A DNA stretch of 64,000 bases from Medicago truncatula (GCF_003473485.1 NC_053045.1:28990494-29054493); one strand, 5' to 3'; positions 36,266-48,244 are shown, counted from the stretch's first letter. Notes: generated by a model from the sequence alone, not told the origin. Program-made: numbers and translations.

Positions 36266-37116
36266 TTTCTCGAAAACTGTGTCTCACTGAAACGATTCGT
36301 GTTGGTTTAAGCAAATTAAGTTGAATCAAAGGCATAGTATTAATTAAGTGAAGCCGTAATTGGGTCACCGACTACTAAATAATTGGACTTAATACTCCAA
36401 CTCCACTTGAAGTCTTTAACATTTCGTACGTCACTGATGAGTGAAGCTCGTGAACCACTCATGAGAACAAACAAGTTGATTGCAGCTAAAGCACTTTCAC
36501 CTTCAAGTGTATCTGTTTTCTTGTAAATGAATGAATGAATGAATTGTTAAATGAATTTGATTTTTTTTTTCTATTTTAATTTTCATTGGTCAGCAGAAAA
36601 CGAATTGGCACTGAAAACAAAAGCTTTTCTATTATTATCCACAACCATATCAGTTAATCATATGCCAATCTAATTCAATCCAAGATAGTGATAGGCTTAA
36701 AAAGATTCACTTTATTTTTTTCTAGTTGGGGAAATTCCTACTTCACTTGCATTCTTTTCCTTACCGTCAAAAAATTAAAGCATTCCTATCCTATTTTACT
36801 TTAAAGCAGTGTTAATTAAACCAAGTTGACAATCGTATTCAACACCGTATGTTGTATATACGGTGTTAACTAAAAAGTTGTCAAAATAACATTATCATTT
36901 ACTTTTTTTTTTTTTTTAAATTTTCTTTTAGGATAAATAGAATAATGTTGTATGATGTTTGCCTTATAATAATTCAAAGCATAGTGAAGAGAAAATTTCT
37001 TGTTTAGTTAAAAGAGACTTATATCATTTCATTTATTATAATGTGTTTAACATATGTTGGAATTTCAACATATATATTGACACTAGCTAGCTAAACGTTA
37101 AACTATATATTGGATT
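36266..37116. other. AT-rich intergenic DNA
   Basis: No gene is recognised. Confidence 0.4.
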
Positions 37117-37860
37117 TTAAGTGTGAGTGTCCCCCTCTCTTGTAGTTATAGAGTATTGGCTCATTGTTTCTTCAGACGCTCCCAAGCTCTTCAATGTTAT
37201 CTTAGCTAAAACAAAAGTTGTCCCATTGGCTTGTCTGGTAACAAACTCAACATGAGAGTTATTAAAAATAAAAGAAAAATTGTATTTCCTATTTTGATTC
37301 TGGTCAACAACAATCTTATAATCATGCTCAAAACCAACCAAAGATCATGCACCCATGACAAAATGATCACTATAATCGTTTTTTTAACAGGATGATCACT
37401 ATAATCGTGTATTCCTATTCCCATCCAATTATGTTGGAACGAAAAAGACGAGTCAACCTTGCATGTTCCAAACACTCCAGATTATGGAACCACAATTGGT
37501 TGTTTGATTGGCATCAAATTTCAGCAAAATATTAAAATGTCTGCAATAGCAGTAGTACAGCTAATAGCAGTTATTTGCACAATGTGCCATTAGCCAATTT
37601 GCTGCCAACATTACACACACTAGGAACAAATTGTTGGTATATGTTCTTCCTCAACATCATGTTTATTCTTTGACCGTGGATTAGGGCTATGCAACATTCA
37701 TTTAATGAAAGTTGTTCGATAGGCTCCCTCAATTTCGCTCCAGAATTGGGTCGAAACTCCCGATCACCTTTTTTTGACCAAGTGAGCAATTTTGAGGGAT
37801 CTATTGAGCAACCATCTTCATCGATTCTGAAAATCTTAGCCAGTATCAATTTATCTATAT
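37117..37860 (-). pseudogene. Unrecognised broken minus-strand gene
   Basis: Two coding-like pieces on the minus strand: about 37849-37571 (ILAKIFRIDEDGCSIDPSKL ... NVGSKLANGTLCK) and about 37341-37117 (MVGFEHDYKIVVDQNQNRKY ... LKSLGASEETMSQYSITTRE). Between them a third frame reads CKVDSSFSFQHNWMGIGIHD before stops. Amino-acid use looks protein-like, but I do not recognise the family. Frame changes and stops suggest a decayed or wrongly split gene. Introns could explain part of it, but I see no good splice pair joining all pieces. Confidence 0.35.
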
Positions 37861-38381
37861 TATTACGAGTAAATCTTTTTTAACTATTTTACACCCCATC
37901 TTTACTACTAAAAAGAACCATATTTCCGGAAGTACACTTTTAGACGGCGCAAAATGAGTAGTTTTTTTTCAAATGTATGCTTCTGAACTCATGTTGGGGG
38001 TCGATAAAGTTTTTCCCAAAAGAAAAAACTTTAGACACAAGGTACCCTGCTTTTGCACTTGAACCATTGTAGCTAACTAGGAATACAAGTAATACATAAT
38101 ATCAAGTAGGTTCTTTCACAAGCAGGCAAGAAGTATTGCATCAGAAATCAAATTTTATTAGGGAGGAGACACCTGACTGCATGATGAATCTCTCTGGTAC
38201 AGGACTAATGTGTTTTCATGATCGGTTTACACACTCATCTAGGACATTAAGCTTCATAGTTTACATTGCTAACTGAAGCAAGCAAATGGCAGTAGCCCAT
38301 CAAGCTTCATAAAATCAGGGTAACTGAAGAAATCAAAAATCACATAAAACAACATGGCTGGTACAAAAGCATTCGTAGCAT

Positions 38382-41300
38382 TTATACTGGAGTCAAGCCA
38401 ACCACACCTGCAAACAATCAAGCATAATAGATGTGTTATCATAGAGGACAAACATAAAGTGTGTGATGCATAAAGGTTTGAGTATAAAAATTATAAAGAT
38501 TGCAGACATATAAAGCAGCCATAACTTGAGAATTAAACTATTGAATAAGCTAAACAATTTGACTCGGACGCAGAGTGCACATCCTACACGGGGCAGGTTT
38601 AACCCCTCATCTAAATTAACATGCTCATATAATTTATTAATAGAGAAGGTTATATCAACTTGTCGTCACTAGCTTATTCTTGACATATTATTAAGTTTCT
38701 ATTCAAGACTATGATAAACTATTGTATAAACAAAACTTCAAATATTAATTAGTGACATAGGCGATGCAGGCATGGTGCAGGGCAGGTCAGGATATTGTTT
38801 TTAAAAGCAGGTTATGATTATACAGTAAGGGTGCAGGTTAGGGTTGACTTAGCAAAAACACACCCTTACATTCTAAATCTAACCACTGTATTGCCACTAA
38901 TGCCATAAAGAAGACACACAACAAGTGCTTCGATAGCCTTTTAACACCAAATATTATGTTTTGAGACATTGCAAGTTTGACATGTAGTATATACTTCTAT
39001 AAGAATAAATGTAATCTCTATACTCAGAAAAGACCGTAATTTAAATGTGAACTTATAGCTTTATAAGATTTTTCTTTGACAGTGTATGAGTTTGAATGTA
39101 TTCAAGCTTGTGATTTCCCTTTTAATTTAAAGATATTGAGACTGTTCAACATGAAATTTGTCAAATTTATTTCCAGACATTGATTCATATCCAAGCAGGC
39201 AACAAAACGGGAAATTGTAGATGCTTCATAGTTTTAATTGGAGAATCCTACGTTAATATTATGTCATGGCCACAATTCTAAAAGCATATATACAAAAAGA
39301 TATTCTAGATCTCCAGTCACAATTTCTCTAGTATCATTCACGTCAACCTAACATTTAGCAACATATACAGGTTACTATGTCAATAAACCATCTTCTAGTC
39401 CGCTATAGATCGAGACCAAACTTATTCAGAGTTAAATGCAGGACTCTTTGAGAACTGTAGGAGGCTTTCTTTTAAATCATATCAAAACTGTGTTACTTAT
39501 TGGAAACCAATATGTGGGAAAATGAAAGTAAATCACAAAGTTATAGAAAATTGTTCATCTTCAAAAAATGCAGTGAAGTGAAAATGACATAACATATAAG
39601 CATATAAGTATGGAAGAATTGAAGATAATGAAAAGGAGAGGTGTGTTTTAATCCATATTTTTCTACATACCACAAGCTAATCTTCCACCGGCATTTCCAG
39701 TGCTCAAACTAAGTTCATGTCCACCTGCATAAGTATGAGCAGATGCAGATGAGACCAAAGTAAAAATACTACAGTTATTATTAAGACATCATACTTGATA
39801 TACAAGACTACAATCTCTACATGAGATATACAATGTTAGAAAGAACATGAACAACCAATTTCATATTCATGTCATTCCTCCCCTGCGATATGTAGCCATT
39901 ATCTATTGTTTATGTGGGTAATACAGGTGTCGAAGCTTGTAACAGTATTTTCATCTACAGCATAAAATCATATAAAAAAAAATATTTAAAATGGAAGAAC
40001 TAACCTTTTCCAAGATCATCTTCAAGCTCATGAACCACTAAGGCTCTCCCAACGACTGAATTGGGGCCCGTGAGTGGTATCTGCGTGATTTTTCCAAAAA
40101 ACACAGTTAGCTACTTTCAACAAGGAACCATGTAGTTTCTTAAAAAAACTAAATCAGAATTAGACCCACTGGCAGAAGAACTATCGTTTGAAATAAGTAT
40201 CAAAAGAACAACTATCATATTAAAATATAAATAACAAATCGCACCTGATTGTCAACAATTGTTGCCTCTGCAACGCCTGTGTTTCACAAAAAAATAATTA
40301 CAAAATGATACATAGGAAAGTCCATAAAGTTTTCAATACATATGAATGTAAACAAGCATTACCGTTGGCATCAGCAATTATGTTTCCCAGGTCACCCGCA
40401 TGACGGATTTCATCTTCAGGAGCACCGTGTGTCAACTGGTTAGGATTGAAATGTGGTCCTAAATAAGATATTCAAGAAGCAAACAATCTTAACTTCTTCA
40501 GTCCAACCAAACCATAGAAAAAAACATAAAGGTACAAAAAATGGAAACTAAGGTCAGGTTACATTACCTGTCGAGATACACCCATTGGTGGTATCACCAT
40601 ACTCGTGCTGCAAGATAAAAAAAAAAAAAAACACATTTTTAGAGGCAAATAAATACATAAATAAATAACTAATAAACAATTTTGAAGAAAGGGGAATGAA
40701 GTATCACTCACGAGGTGAAAACCATGAAGCCCTGGAGTAAGGCCAGTGATACGAACATTAACTGTTGTTGGACCTACTCATCACAAAAACACAAATAGCT
40801 ACAAGTCAATTCAACACACAAAAAACTAACCATTATATTACCACGTATACTTAAATAATAACTACAACTAATTAAGAAGAGCATGTTTGGATTGGTTTAT
40901 TTGAGCTTATCTACTGGCAAAATCACTCACGAGGCTGTTTGAGAAAGCTTATAGAAATAACTTGTAACATGTTTGTAAGTTGTTTTCAGCTTATTCTCAT
41001 AAACTCACTAATAGCTTACATGAAAATAGTTTGACTTTATTTTATCTTTTGTTATAGAAATAGTCTATACTATATACATTAGCATTAATACAAAAAGCAC
41101 TCAATCAAGTTGTTTATCCAATAATCTACACTTGTGACACTGTTTCGTAAAACTTATGAAAACAACTTATGATATGTTCATAAGCTGTTTTCACCTTATT
41201 TCCATAATCTCTCCAGGATAGAATATGAAAACAACCTATAGATTATATAAAAACAATTTGACTTCATTTTACCTTGCGTTATAGATATAGCTTAAAACAT

Positions 41301-41727
41301 AAGTGCTTATACTATAAGCTGCAAATTAAGCTCTTTATCCAAACATGGCCCAAATCAAGACAATTATTCACCCAAAAACTACAACAATTCATAATGCATT
41401 ATTATCATATACAGAACAAATTTCAACTATTCTAGTTTCGAAGCATAACATTGATAATTGATAAGAAAAATGGAGAATTGAATGGGATTAAAAAGATGGG
41501 TCACCTTCGTTTTCTTGAGTAAGAGTAACAACACCTTCAACGGTGGAATTCCCCTTAAGAACTGCAACAGCTTTCTTGGCAGCAGCAACAACACTGAGAG
41601 GTTTGAAAGTGGAACGCGAAAGGGTTGAGAATTGAGGAGAGAGCTTGACGGAGACACCGGAGAAAGATGATCGGAGAAGAGAGTGAGAAGTGAGTGGCGA
41701 AGGTGACATGAGAGAGTGTGACGCCAT
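38382..41727 (-). CDS. CSD2: Cu/Zn superoxide dismutase, chloroplast
   Basis: Eight exons on the minus strand (41727-41505, 40773-40712, 40607-40568, 40458-40363, 40276-40245, 40080-40005, 39724-39671, 38407-38382) encode 202 residues, the same length as I recall for the pea plastid enzyme. It turns superoxide into hydrogen peroxide and oxygen in the stroma. Residues 1-48 are a Ser-rich transit peptide ending near [15 protein letters not shown]. All metal ligands are present: GFHLHEYGD (two Cu histidines), GPHFNP (bridging His), [14 protein letters not shown] (Zn His and Asp) and VVHELEDD (Cu His), plus NGC and LACG for the disulfide. The transit peptide separates it from cytosolic CSD1. A miR398 site lies in exon 4. 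Intron 1 holds a MITE. Confidence 0.95.
40380..40400 (-). promoter_or_regulatory. miR398 target site in CSD2 exon 4
   Basis: The mRNA segment TGCGGGTGACCTGGGAAACA around the codons for AGDLGN is the position at which miR398 pairs with plastid CSD mRNAs in other plants. The core GGGTGACCTG is fully complementary to miR398, with mismatches or wobbles towards the ends. Expected effect: loss of CSD2 mRNA under copper shortage. Confidence 0.75.
40881..41351 (-). mobile_element. MITE in CSD2 intron 1
   Basis: Same family as 12012-12487, inverted. The left end is GCATGTTTGGATTGGTTTAT and the right end, in reverse, GGCCATGTTTGGATAAAGAG. Motifs AACATGTTTGTAAGTTGTTT and ATAAGCACTTATG-like blocks are shared. 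Target duplications are not clear. Confidence 0.65.
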
Positions 41728-41820
41728 TGTTAGGTGCATGAAGATTAGGTGTTTGTGATAATGCAACTCTTTGTACGTGTGTTTGTTTTGTTGTGTTGTG
41801 TTGCTCACACACTTGTTAGT

Positions 41821-41824
41821 TTTA

Positions 41825-41858
<34 letters not shown>
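41821..41858. repeat. CT/CTAT microsatellite in the CSD2 leader or promoter
   Basis: (CT)n followed by (CTAT)n. On the minus strand a TATA-like GATATAAGA (41857-41865) lies directly upstream, so the repeat would sit in or near the transcribed leader. Confidence 0.7.
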
Positions 41859-41932
41859 TATATCTACACACTTCTATGTTTTTTTTTTTTTTTCCAAATT
41901 TTTGGCATCTTCTTATATTTTTGGATGGAGAT

Positions 41933-42016
41933 CCTCGTGAGTTTAGCTCAGATGGTAAAGACATTGCATAAAATATGCAGAATCTGGGGTTCGAATCTCA
42001 AACATCACCAAAAAAG
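41933..42016 (+). mobile_element. tRNA-derived SINE, 84 bp
   Basis: It reads GTGAGTTTAGCTCAGATGG (A box) and GGGGTTCGAATCTC (B box) and ends CATCACCAAAAAA. Perfect 16-bp duplications ATTTTTGGATGGAGAT flank it (41917-41932 and 42017-42032). Confidence 0.85.
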
Positions 42017-42032
42017 ATTTTTGGATGGAGAT

Positions 42033-43208
42033 TGTTGTCTTGGTTGAATATATGGAGAGAAAATGAAACAACCTAGAAGGTTGGAACAAGGAATGGATCA
42101 TCACTCAATCATAAAATTTCCACCAAAGAATCTCATCTAGATTGGAACACCACTACATATTTTGTAACACATCATAGTTAAACAAATTTCACATCATAAG
42201 TTTTATGTTTTTTTAAAGTATGTTTTATGTTAATATTGGAAATGTTATAGAACACAATCTTGGTTGTTTTTGTGGTGCATTGTCGTTATTTAATGGTTGT
42301 TCCATAAGTTATGTGTCAAAATATTCATGAATGTATTATGCTATGTATGTTTCTTTGCATTTTGTTATTAGAGGTGATCATCTCCCTCAACTGATGATGA
42401 CACTAGAAGTCCTTGAATGCAGATTAGTAAATAGACTCCGTGTATTATTTTGGTCTTACGGGTCATTTATCATTTGTATTTTTTGGGTATAGTTATCCAA
42501 TTCACGTTATAAGTTGTATGTTATTTTCCCTATAAAAATAAAAAAATAAAAAAATTGCATGTTATTTTGTAAACATTGCGAACTTGGATTGATTATTTTC
42601 TAAAGGAGTTCTATATATAATGGATTTTGTAAAGGTGATACAAATATATCACCTTCAATTATTTTGAAAATCAAGGTGTTACACAAAACATAAAAAAAAT
42701 AATATATGGGCCTGGGCTTTCAAAAATCGAACTGAATTATACCGAAACCGTTTCTGGTTCAAGAAAACTGAACCAAACCGTTTCTGGTTTCAGACAAGCC
42801 AAACCAAACAGTTAAATGTTTTGTTTTCTACGAACCAAACCGAATTGAACCTAAATTACATTAACTTAATTGTGTTATTGTGTCAACATCTTCGGTGTTC
42901 AAAGTTGTGTTCTGAACGAATAACGGTGGATGAACAAAAAAAAATCAATTTAAGTTCAATGCCCTGAGACGTGAATCACTGATCGCGACCTGGGGTTCTA
43001 CCTAACAATGTGAAGCAGTGATGTCATCTGTGAGCGAACATACTGAGGAGTTAATGAATCAGTTGTGTTTAGATTTCATTTATCCTTTTAGTTTTGGATT
43101 CAGAGTGGCACAAATTTCTTCTTCCATTATGAGTGCTTGTTGGTGAGAGCGTGTGGTTCGTTAGTTTGAACTTTGTATGTACGGTAGAGTTGCTGGCTTG
43201 GTCACCCT
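42033..43208. other. Intergenic DNA
   Basis: No gene is seen. A short signal-peptide-like frame near 42317-42378 is discussed under rejected items. Confidence 0.4.
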
Positions 43209-43859
43209 CTAACTGTAGTACTTTTTGAGTTTTTCAGCATTCTAAGTTCCAGGAATTGGACCCTTTACGAGGCCATCAAGGTCGTAGACCCCTGTCCCCG
43301 TCTTCATCCCGATTTTGTAGGGACCCTCCCAGTTAGCAGCGAGATTTCCCTTCTTTAGAATCTTTCTAATTTCTTCGGAGGATGAGGTCACCGACTTCGA
43401 ATTATCGTTTGATTACTCTTTTATTGTGGTGGGCAGCTATCTTTTGTTTTAGTGCTATTTCTCTTAGGGCTGCTTCGCTTATGATTTCATCGACGAATTT
43501 GAGTTCCTCATGTAGGTTTTCTGTATTGGCTTGGAAGTTTGTGTCGGCGCCAGTCCGCCAACTGAGTTTGTTTAGCTCAATGGGGATCACCGCATCTGTT
43601 TCATACGTGAGTCGAAAAGGTGATTCGCCCGTAATAGAGTGTGGGGTTGTATGAAGTTCCTCAGCCCAACTAGTTTTGGCTTTGTCGAGCCTTCTTCGTA
43701 TCCCTCGCTGATTCGGCGAGGTCGTTACCTTAAGGGTGTTCGACAGAAGTGAAGCTCTGTTTGATGTTTAAATCTCTCAGGTAGTCCTGGAATTTGTGAT
43801 CAGTAAACCGAGTTCCGTTTCTGGAGATTACAAGGACCGGTACTCCGAATCTTGTCTAG
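43209..43859 (-). pseudogene. Ty3/gypsy integrase fragment
   Basis: The minus strand reads VPVLVISRNGTRFTDHKFQD, then LNIKQSFTSVEHP-stop, then after a frame change WAEELHTTPHSITGESPFRL and VIPIELNKLSWRTGADTNFQ, ending LKKYYS-stop at 43209. These are the integrase core and the conserved tail found in Ty3/gypsy pol. The second catalytic Asp of the IxSDNGTQF motif is replaced by Arg (SRNGTRF), and the motif before the catalytic Glu carries a stop. The 5' part of pol is missing. Inactive relic. Confidence 0.85.
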
Positions 43860-44616
43860 ATGTTTCTTTTGAAGATTAGTTTTACAAAAAAAAAAAAAGG
43901 CCTAAACAAATAAAAGTTTTTGAATCCAAACCCCCTTTTTATTTATTTATATCGATACAAAGACAATGCTACATCTCATAGCTGCTTAATCATATATTTT
44001 TCCTTGCACAACTTTCTCCTTTTTGCTGAAATCATATAATTTCTATATTTGATATGTATTAGCATGGATATAAAAGTTGTATAAAAAAGTTAGACTATGA
44101 TATTTTAATTATAAATGTATTGTCAATAATTTAGTGAATCATAACTTATTCATATGACAAATCAGGAAATTGGGCGACATACTCAAAATGTAAATGATAT
44201 TCACAATCTCAATCAAACTTGGTTGTTGTTAAAAAGACATTTGTATGCCCGGATAAATATGAAGAAATGCAAAAGATAAAGACACCGGGAAGTTTTTTGT
44301 AACTCCTAAAGCTGGGGAATTCAATTTCACTCTTTATTTATTCAAAACCCGATAAAATTGATTGAAGATTCATCAAACCCTCGAGAAAAAGGATTGAAGA
44401 TTCACCAAGCCAAAACAACTAGAAATGGTTACAATGCTCGTTCTAATGTTGTATGAAATCTTTATTTTCTTTGAGTCCTTTTTTTTTTTTTTTTTTATAA
44501 TTTCACTGGGTTTTGATTTATGTCCCTCCCTCCCATGTTTTTTATTTATTTATTTATTTATTGTATTAAACAGATATATCGAAATGATCCTAACAATCAC
44601 TAGAGATCTGATGTTC
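43860..44616. other. Intergenic DNA
   Basis: AT-rich DNA with T-runs. No gene is recognised. Confidence 0.4.
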
Positions 44617-44621
44617 AAACC

Positions 44622-46578
44622 TGTAACACCCCGTTTCCCAAAATCACTTTATTACTAAATATAATATCAGAGTTTATCACCAAACGGCATGTCACACAAC
44701 TTTTCCAAAATTTCATAATAGAATATAAACTATTTAATAAACATCCTTCATAAACTTCATTAATTTGCAGCGGAATATTCTCAAACATTAAACACCATCA
44801 TCCAACAATAAATCTTGGCACAAGGCCTCAACATAATAATTCAACAATTAACAAAAGGGCTACATCAGCTTGTTCCAAAAATTGATACATAGGAAGAAAT
44901 TAAACAATAAGTCCCATCCCACATATCAGAGCCCTAGACACTTTGAGCCACCACCAACTACTCAGGATCACCTGCAAGTTACCCATAGGAAGGGCAACAT
45001 TTTCAAGCAGAAGGGGTGAGATTCACAACAAAAATATAGATAAAGAATACATCAATTGAATCTAACACCCCATCATAAAATTCATCAACAATATATAAAT
45101 ATCATCATTTTCACATATCATCAACAATGGTAAATTAGTAACCCACTCATTGACTCATGCAACTCATCACCACTCCACTAAGACTCCTCTAACAACACCC
45201 ATGCATGTGGTACCAAAATCAGGACCGTAGCCCTCACCGTTGTAGAATGGTTAAAGCATTCATTTTCAGGACATAAGTCCTCACCACTAACACCACTTTG
45301 AGCAACTAGTGCTCCACCACTTTGAACAACAAGGCGTTCCAGAGCTGAAGCTCTCCCACTGTTATGCTCATGCAACTGACCCACTTGAGTATATCTACAT
45401 ACAATCCCACCTAAGCATATATGTGTATATGACTCACCATTCCAATTTACAATGTTCATTTAACACTTAATTAAATAAAAGCATACATCCAGCCAGCATC
45501 CATTCATCACAACCAATTTAGAACACCCAGAAAAATAAACCAATATAATAGCCATGCTTAATCATCAAGACAATTCAACCATCAACAACAGAAATCAAAC
45601 CAACAAAATACTGGGCAGCTCGCCTCGCGAGCACATCTGCTCGCTATGGCGAGCTCAGGAAATAAGATTCTCGCCATGGCGAGTTCAAGGCGAACTCGAG
45701 GCGAACAGAAAAGTGGTGCTCTCGGAAGTTTTGACATTTTTCTCACTAAATCATCAATTCTAAGCTCCCTAATCATCCTTTTAACCTAAAACTTGCTCCA
45801 GTCCTCTTTAAAATCATCTAGATACATAAAACTACCCAAAACACGGCTTATAACAACACTTTAGAAATCCAGATTTTCACAAGGGTACTCGCCATGGCGA
45901 GTTGTATCACTCGCGAGGCGAGCCATGAAGTTGCTCACTCGCTATGGCGAGCATAGGCTACTCGCGAGGCGAGCGATGAACTTCTGTACGGGCAGAATGC
46001 AGGTTTTTCCCAAAAATCCCATTTTCCTTCAATTCACTTCCCAAATTAGTTTACAGATATGCAATGAAAGGTTTTATGCACTCAGAACCCATTTCTAACT
46101 CCAATTCAACAATTTCTACACTCAAAACCCATTAATTAACAAAACCTAACTTTTCCCAACTCTCACATAAACCTGTTAAAAACAAAATCAGAATTCAGAA
46201 CCTATAAGATTGCGGTAAACCTCACCCTTACCTTAGAATTGCAGAAATAACACAGCAGAAATCGGTTCCTAAGCTCCTCTCCCTTGCTCTTGGCTTTTCT
46301 CCCAAAACTTGTCCGTTTTCACGTAAAAACGTTTCTCTGGTTTTTTTTTCTTTTCTTAACTCCCAAAATGTAACTCTCTTAATTAGCAATTAACTCCCCA
46401 CTCACTATATTAATTATGACATAACCCCCAAAACTCTAATCAATTATATTCTCCACTTATTCTAATTATTAATAAAATAAATCATATAATAAATATATAT
46501 ACACCACATAAATCACCAAAAACCATATAAATGACTCCACATAATCAAAAATAATTAAATAACGATTAGAGCGTTACA
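44622..46578 (+). mobile_element. Solo LTR (copy C), complete
   Basis: It begins TGTAACACCCCGTTTCCC and ends GATTAGAGCGTTACA, the TG...CA ends of an LTR. A perfect 5-bp duplication AAACC flanks it (44617-44621 and 46579-46583). At 1957 bp it contains no gag-pol and no second LTR, so it is a solo LTR left by recombination. Palindrome clusters of the type CTCGCCATGGCGAG and CTCGCGAGGCGAG are at 45617-45700 and 45890-45985. The open frames within it are not supported as genes. Confidence 0.9.
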
Positions 46579-46583
46579 AAACC

Positions 46584-46990
46584 TACTTGAGATCTTATTC
46601 CGCTTTATCATTGCTTCAATATGTTATTAATTTATTACAAAAACACTTTCATGCATTATTATACAACTAATTTTTTTCATCATTCATTATTTTAATTATC
46701 TTTTGAGATTTCCCCCTTACATAAGGCTAAAATTTAAATGAAAATAATAATGAAGTTTAATAGTAATAAAATAATGACCTTTGGTGATCATCAAGATTTT
46801 TAAGTGATATCTTTACTAATATAGAGTGAGGTTATTGGATACACACAACATATTGATTAGAGACATCTAACATTAATTTCAATTTTATAAATGGCTACCT
46901 GTAACTCTTAAGTGTTAAAAAATATTTAATTGAAGTTATAAAAGCATGAAATTTAACTGGTAAAGCGCAAAAAATATGTTTATTATATGT
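46584..46990. other. Upstream region of the second NCR gene
   Basis: AT-rich 5' flank with the AAGGAGGAAAAATA stretch just before the coding exon, as in the other NCR gene. No other gene. Confidence 0.4.
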
Positions 46991-47019
46991 TAAGGAGGAA
47001 AAATACGGTTCAAATTCTC

Positions 47020-47320
47020 ATGTTTGTTTCTGCTTTGATCATCTATATTTTCCTATTTCTTGTTATAACTAGTAGCGGTATGTAATTTTTCACACCATTT
47101 TTAAAATTTCTAATTTATCTTATACACTATTTTATCACCTTTTGTAACATTTATTTGTTTATTGTTTGACCATGCAGCCAACATTCCTTGCAATTCTGAT
47201 AGTGATTGTCCATGGAAGATATATTATACATATAGGTGTAACGACGGTTTTTGTGTGTACAAATCCATAGATCCCTCTACTATACCGCAATATATGACGG
47301 ATTTGATTTTCCCTCGCTAA
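47020..47320 (+). CDS. NCR peptide, 4-Cys type, usual start codon lost
   Basis: Exons 47020-47077 and 47178-47320 (GT-AG, phase 1) encode 66 residues from the first in-frame ATG. Exon 1 encodes a hydrophobic signal (MFVSALIIYIFLFLVITSS). Exon 2 encodes the mature peptide with C-x5-C-x9-C-x4-C (CNSDSDC...CNDGFC). In NCR genes the start normally lies five codons further upstream; here that codon (47005) is ACG, followed in frame by VQIL. The shortened signal may still work. The end of the reading frame, after CVYKSIDPSTIP, runs into sequence resembling a CACTA-type transposon, so the natural stop may have been lost and the last about 13 residues are probably not ancestral. It could be a young pseudogene. 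Confidence 0.7.
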
Positions 47321-47457
47321 CTTTTTATGACGCCCACTATTGTGACGGATTTTTGGTTCGTCGCAAAATTCGTCAGAAAAATGTTTGCGAAGGAAATTAG
47401 CCTACTTTGCGACGGACTCCAGCCGTCGCTAAAACTAAATTTTCTAGTAATGGAGAT
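47290..47457 (-). mobile_element. CACTA-like transposon end
   Basis: Read on the minus strand it begins CATTACTAGAAAATTTAG and continues with TTTTAGCGACGG, CCGTCGCAAAG and ACGAATTTTGCG-type repeats. CACTA elements start CACTACTAGAAA and carry such CGTCGC subterminal repeats. The terminal CACTA has one change, and the other end was not found. Confidence 0.5.
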
Positions 47458-48244
47458 ATTAATCAGGTGCAAAAAAATTATGTTGCTCCTAAGGTATGAT
47501 TTTTTTTTTTTTAAGGAAGGTATAATTTTTTTTGTATGCCATAATATTTGAACTTTTATAATTTATTTTGAAATTTGATTTATGTTTCTTTGGCCTTTCA
47601 ATTTTGCAGTAAACTTACTTTTTCTTATACTATGCAAGTCTGCACATGATAAACAAAATTCATGTTATAATATGCAAATATTTTTACTTTCGTTTTCTCC
47701 TAATAGATATTACAAAAACCATCACTCCATGAATATAATAAACTACTATAATAAATAAAAGCAATATTTTTCTAAGTAAAAATTAGAGTGCAAATGAATT
47801 ACATGACATAAATGACATTCTAATAAGACCATTGTTTGTCATTTGAAGCAACACAATATATTTATTAGAATAAAATAAAATAAAATAAAATAAAGTAAAG
47901 AGATTCAGATCAAAACTAAAGAGTTCAATCATGATAAACAACCAACAACTATCTCATTAAAATCCTTTTCAGAAAAACTCAAAGGGAAAAAACTATGGTG
48001 AAATTAAAATAAAATAAAAAATAGTGCAATATAACTAGTAACTACAATTGCAAATACTAAACTCATGATTAGAAAATCATTAAAAAAGGAAATTAGAGTG
48101 TATGTTGAAGAATTGATGGAGGAGGTTCGTGAATAGGATTTTATACACAGGTTGTGGTCAAAAAGAGTGTAGGTACTTATAACTATTTTCCACTCTTATT
48201 TTCTTCCTCCATAGTCTATTCCTCGATTTTGTTAATATATTTAA
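47458..48244. other. AT-rich intergenic DNA
   Basis: No gene is seen. 47491-47527 holds a T-run/AAGG insert between near-identical AAGGTAT(G/A)ATT copies, a possible poly(A)-stub insertion. Confidence 0.4.

Noticed and set aside
36425..36475. Hammerhead ribozyme-like CTGATGAG motif
   Set aside because: The required GAAA core partner and a second flanking repeat, as in plant retrozymes, are absent.
42317..42378. Third NCR-like signal exon (MCQNIHECIMLCMFLCILLLE)
   Set aside because: No downstream exon with the spaced cysteines was found and the splice donor is poor.
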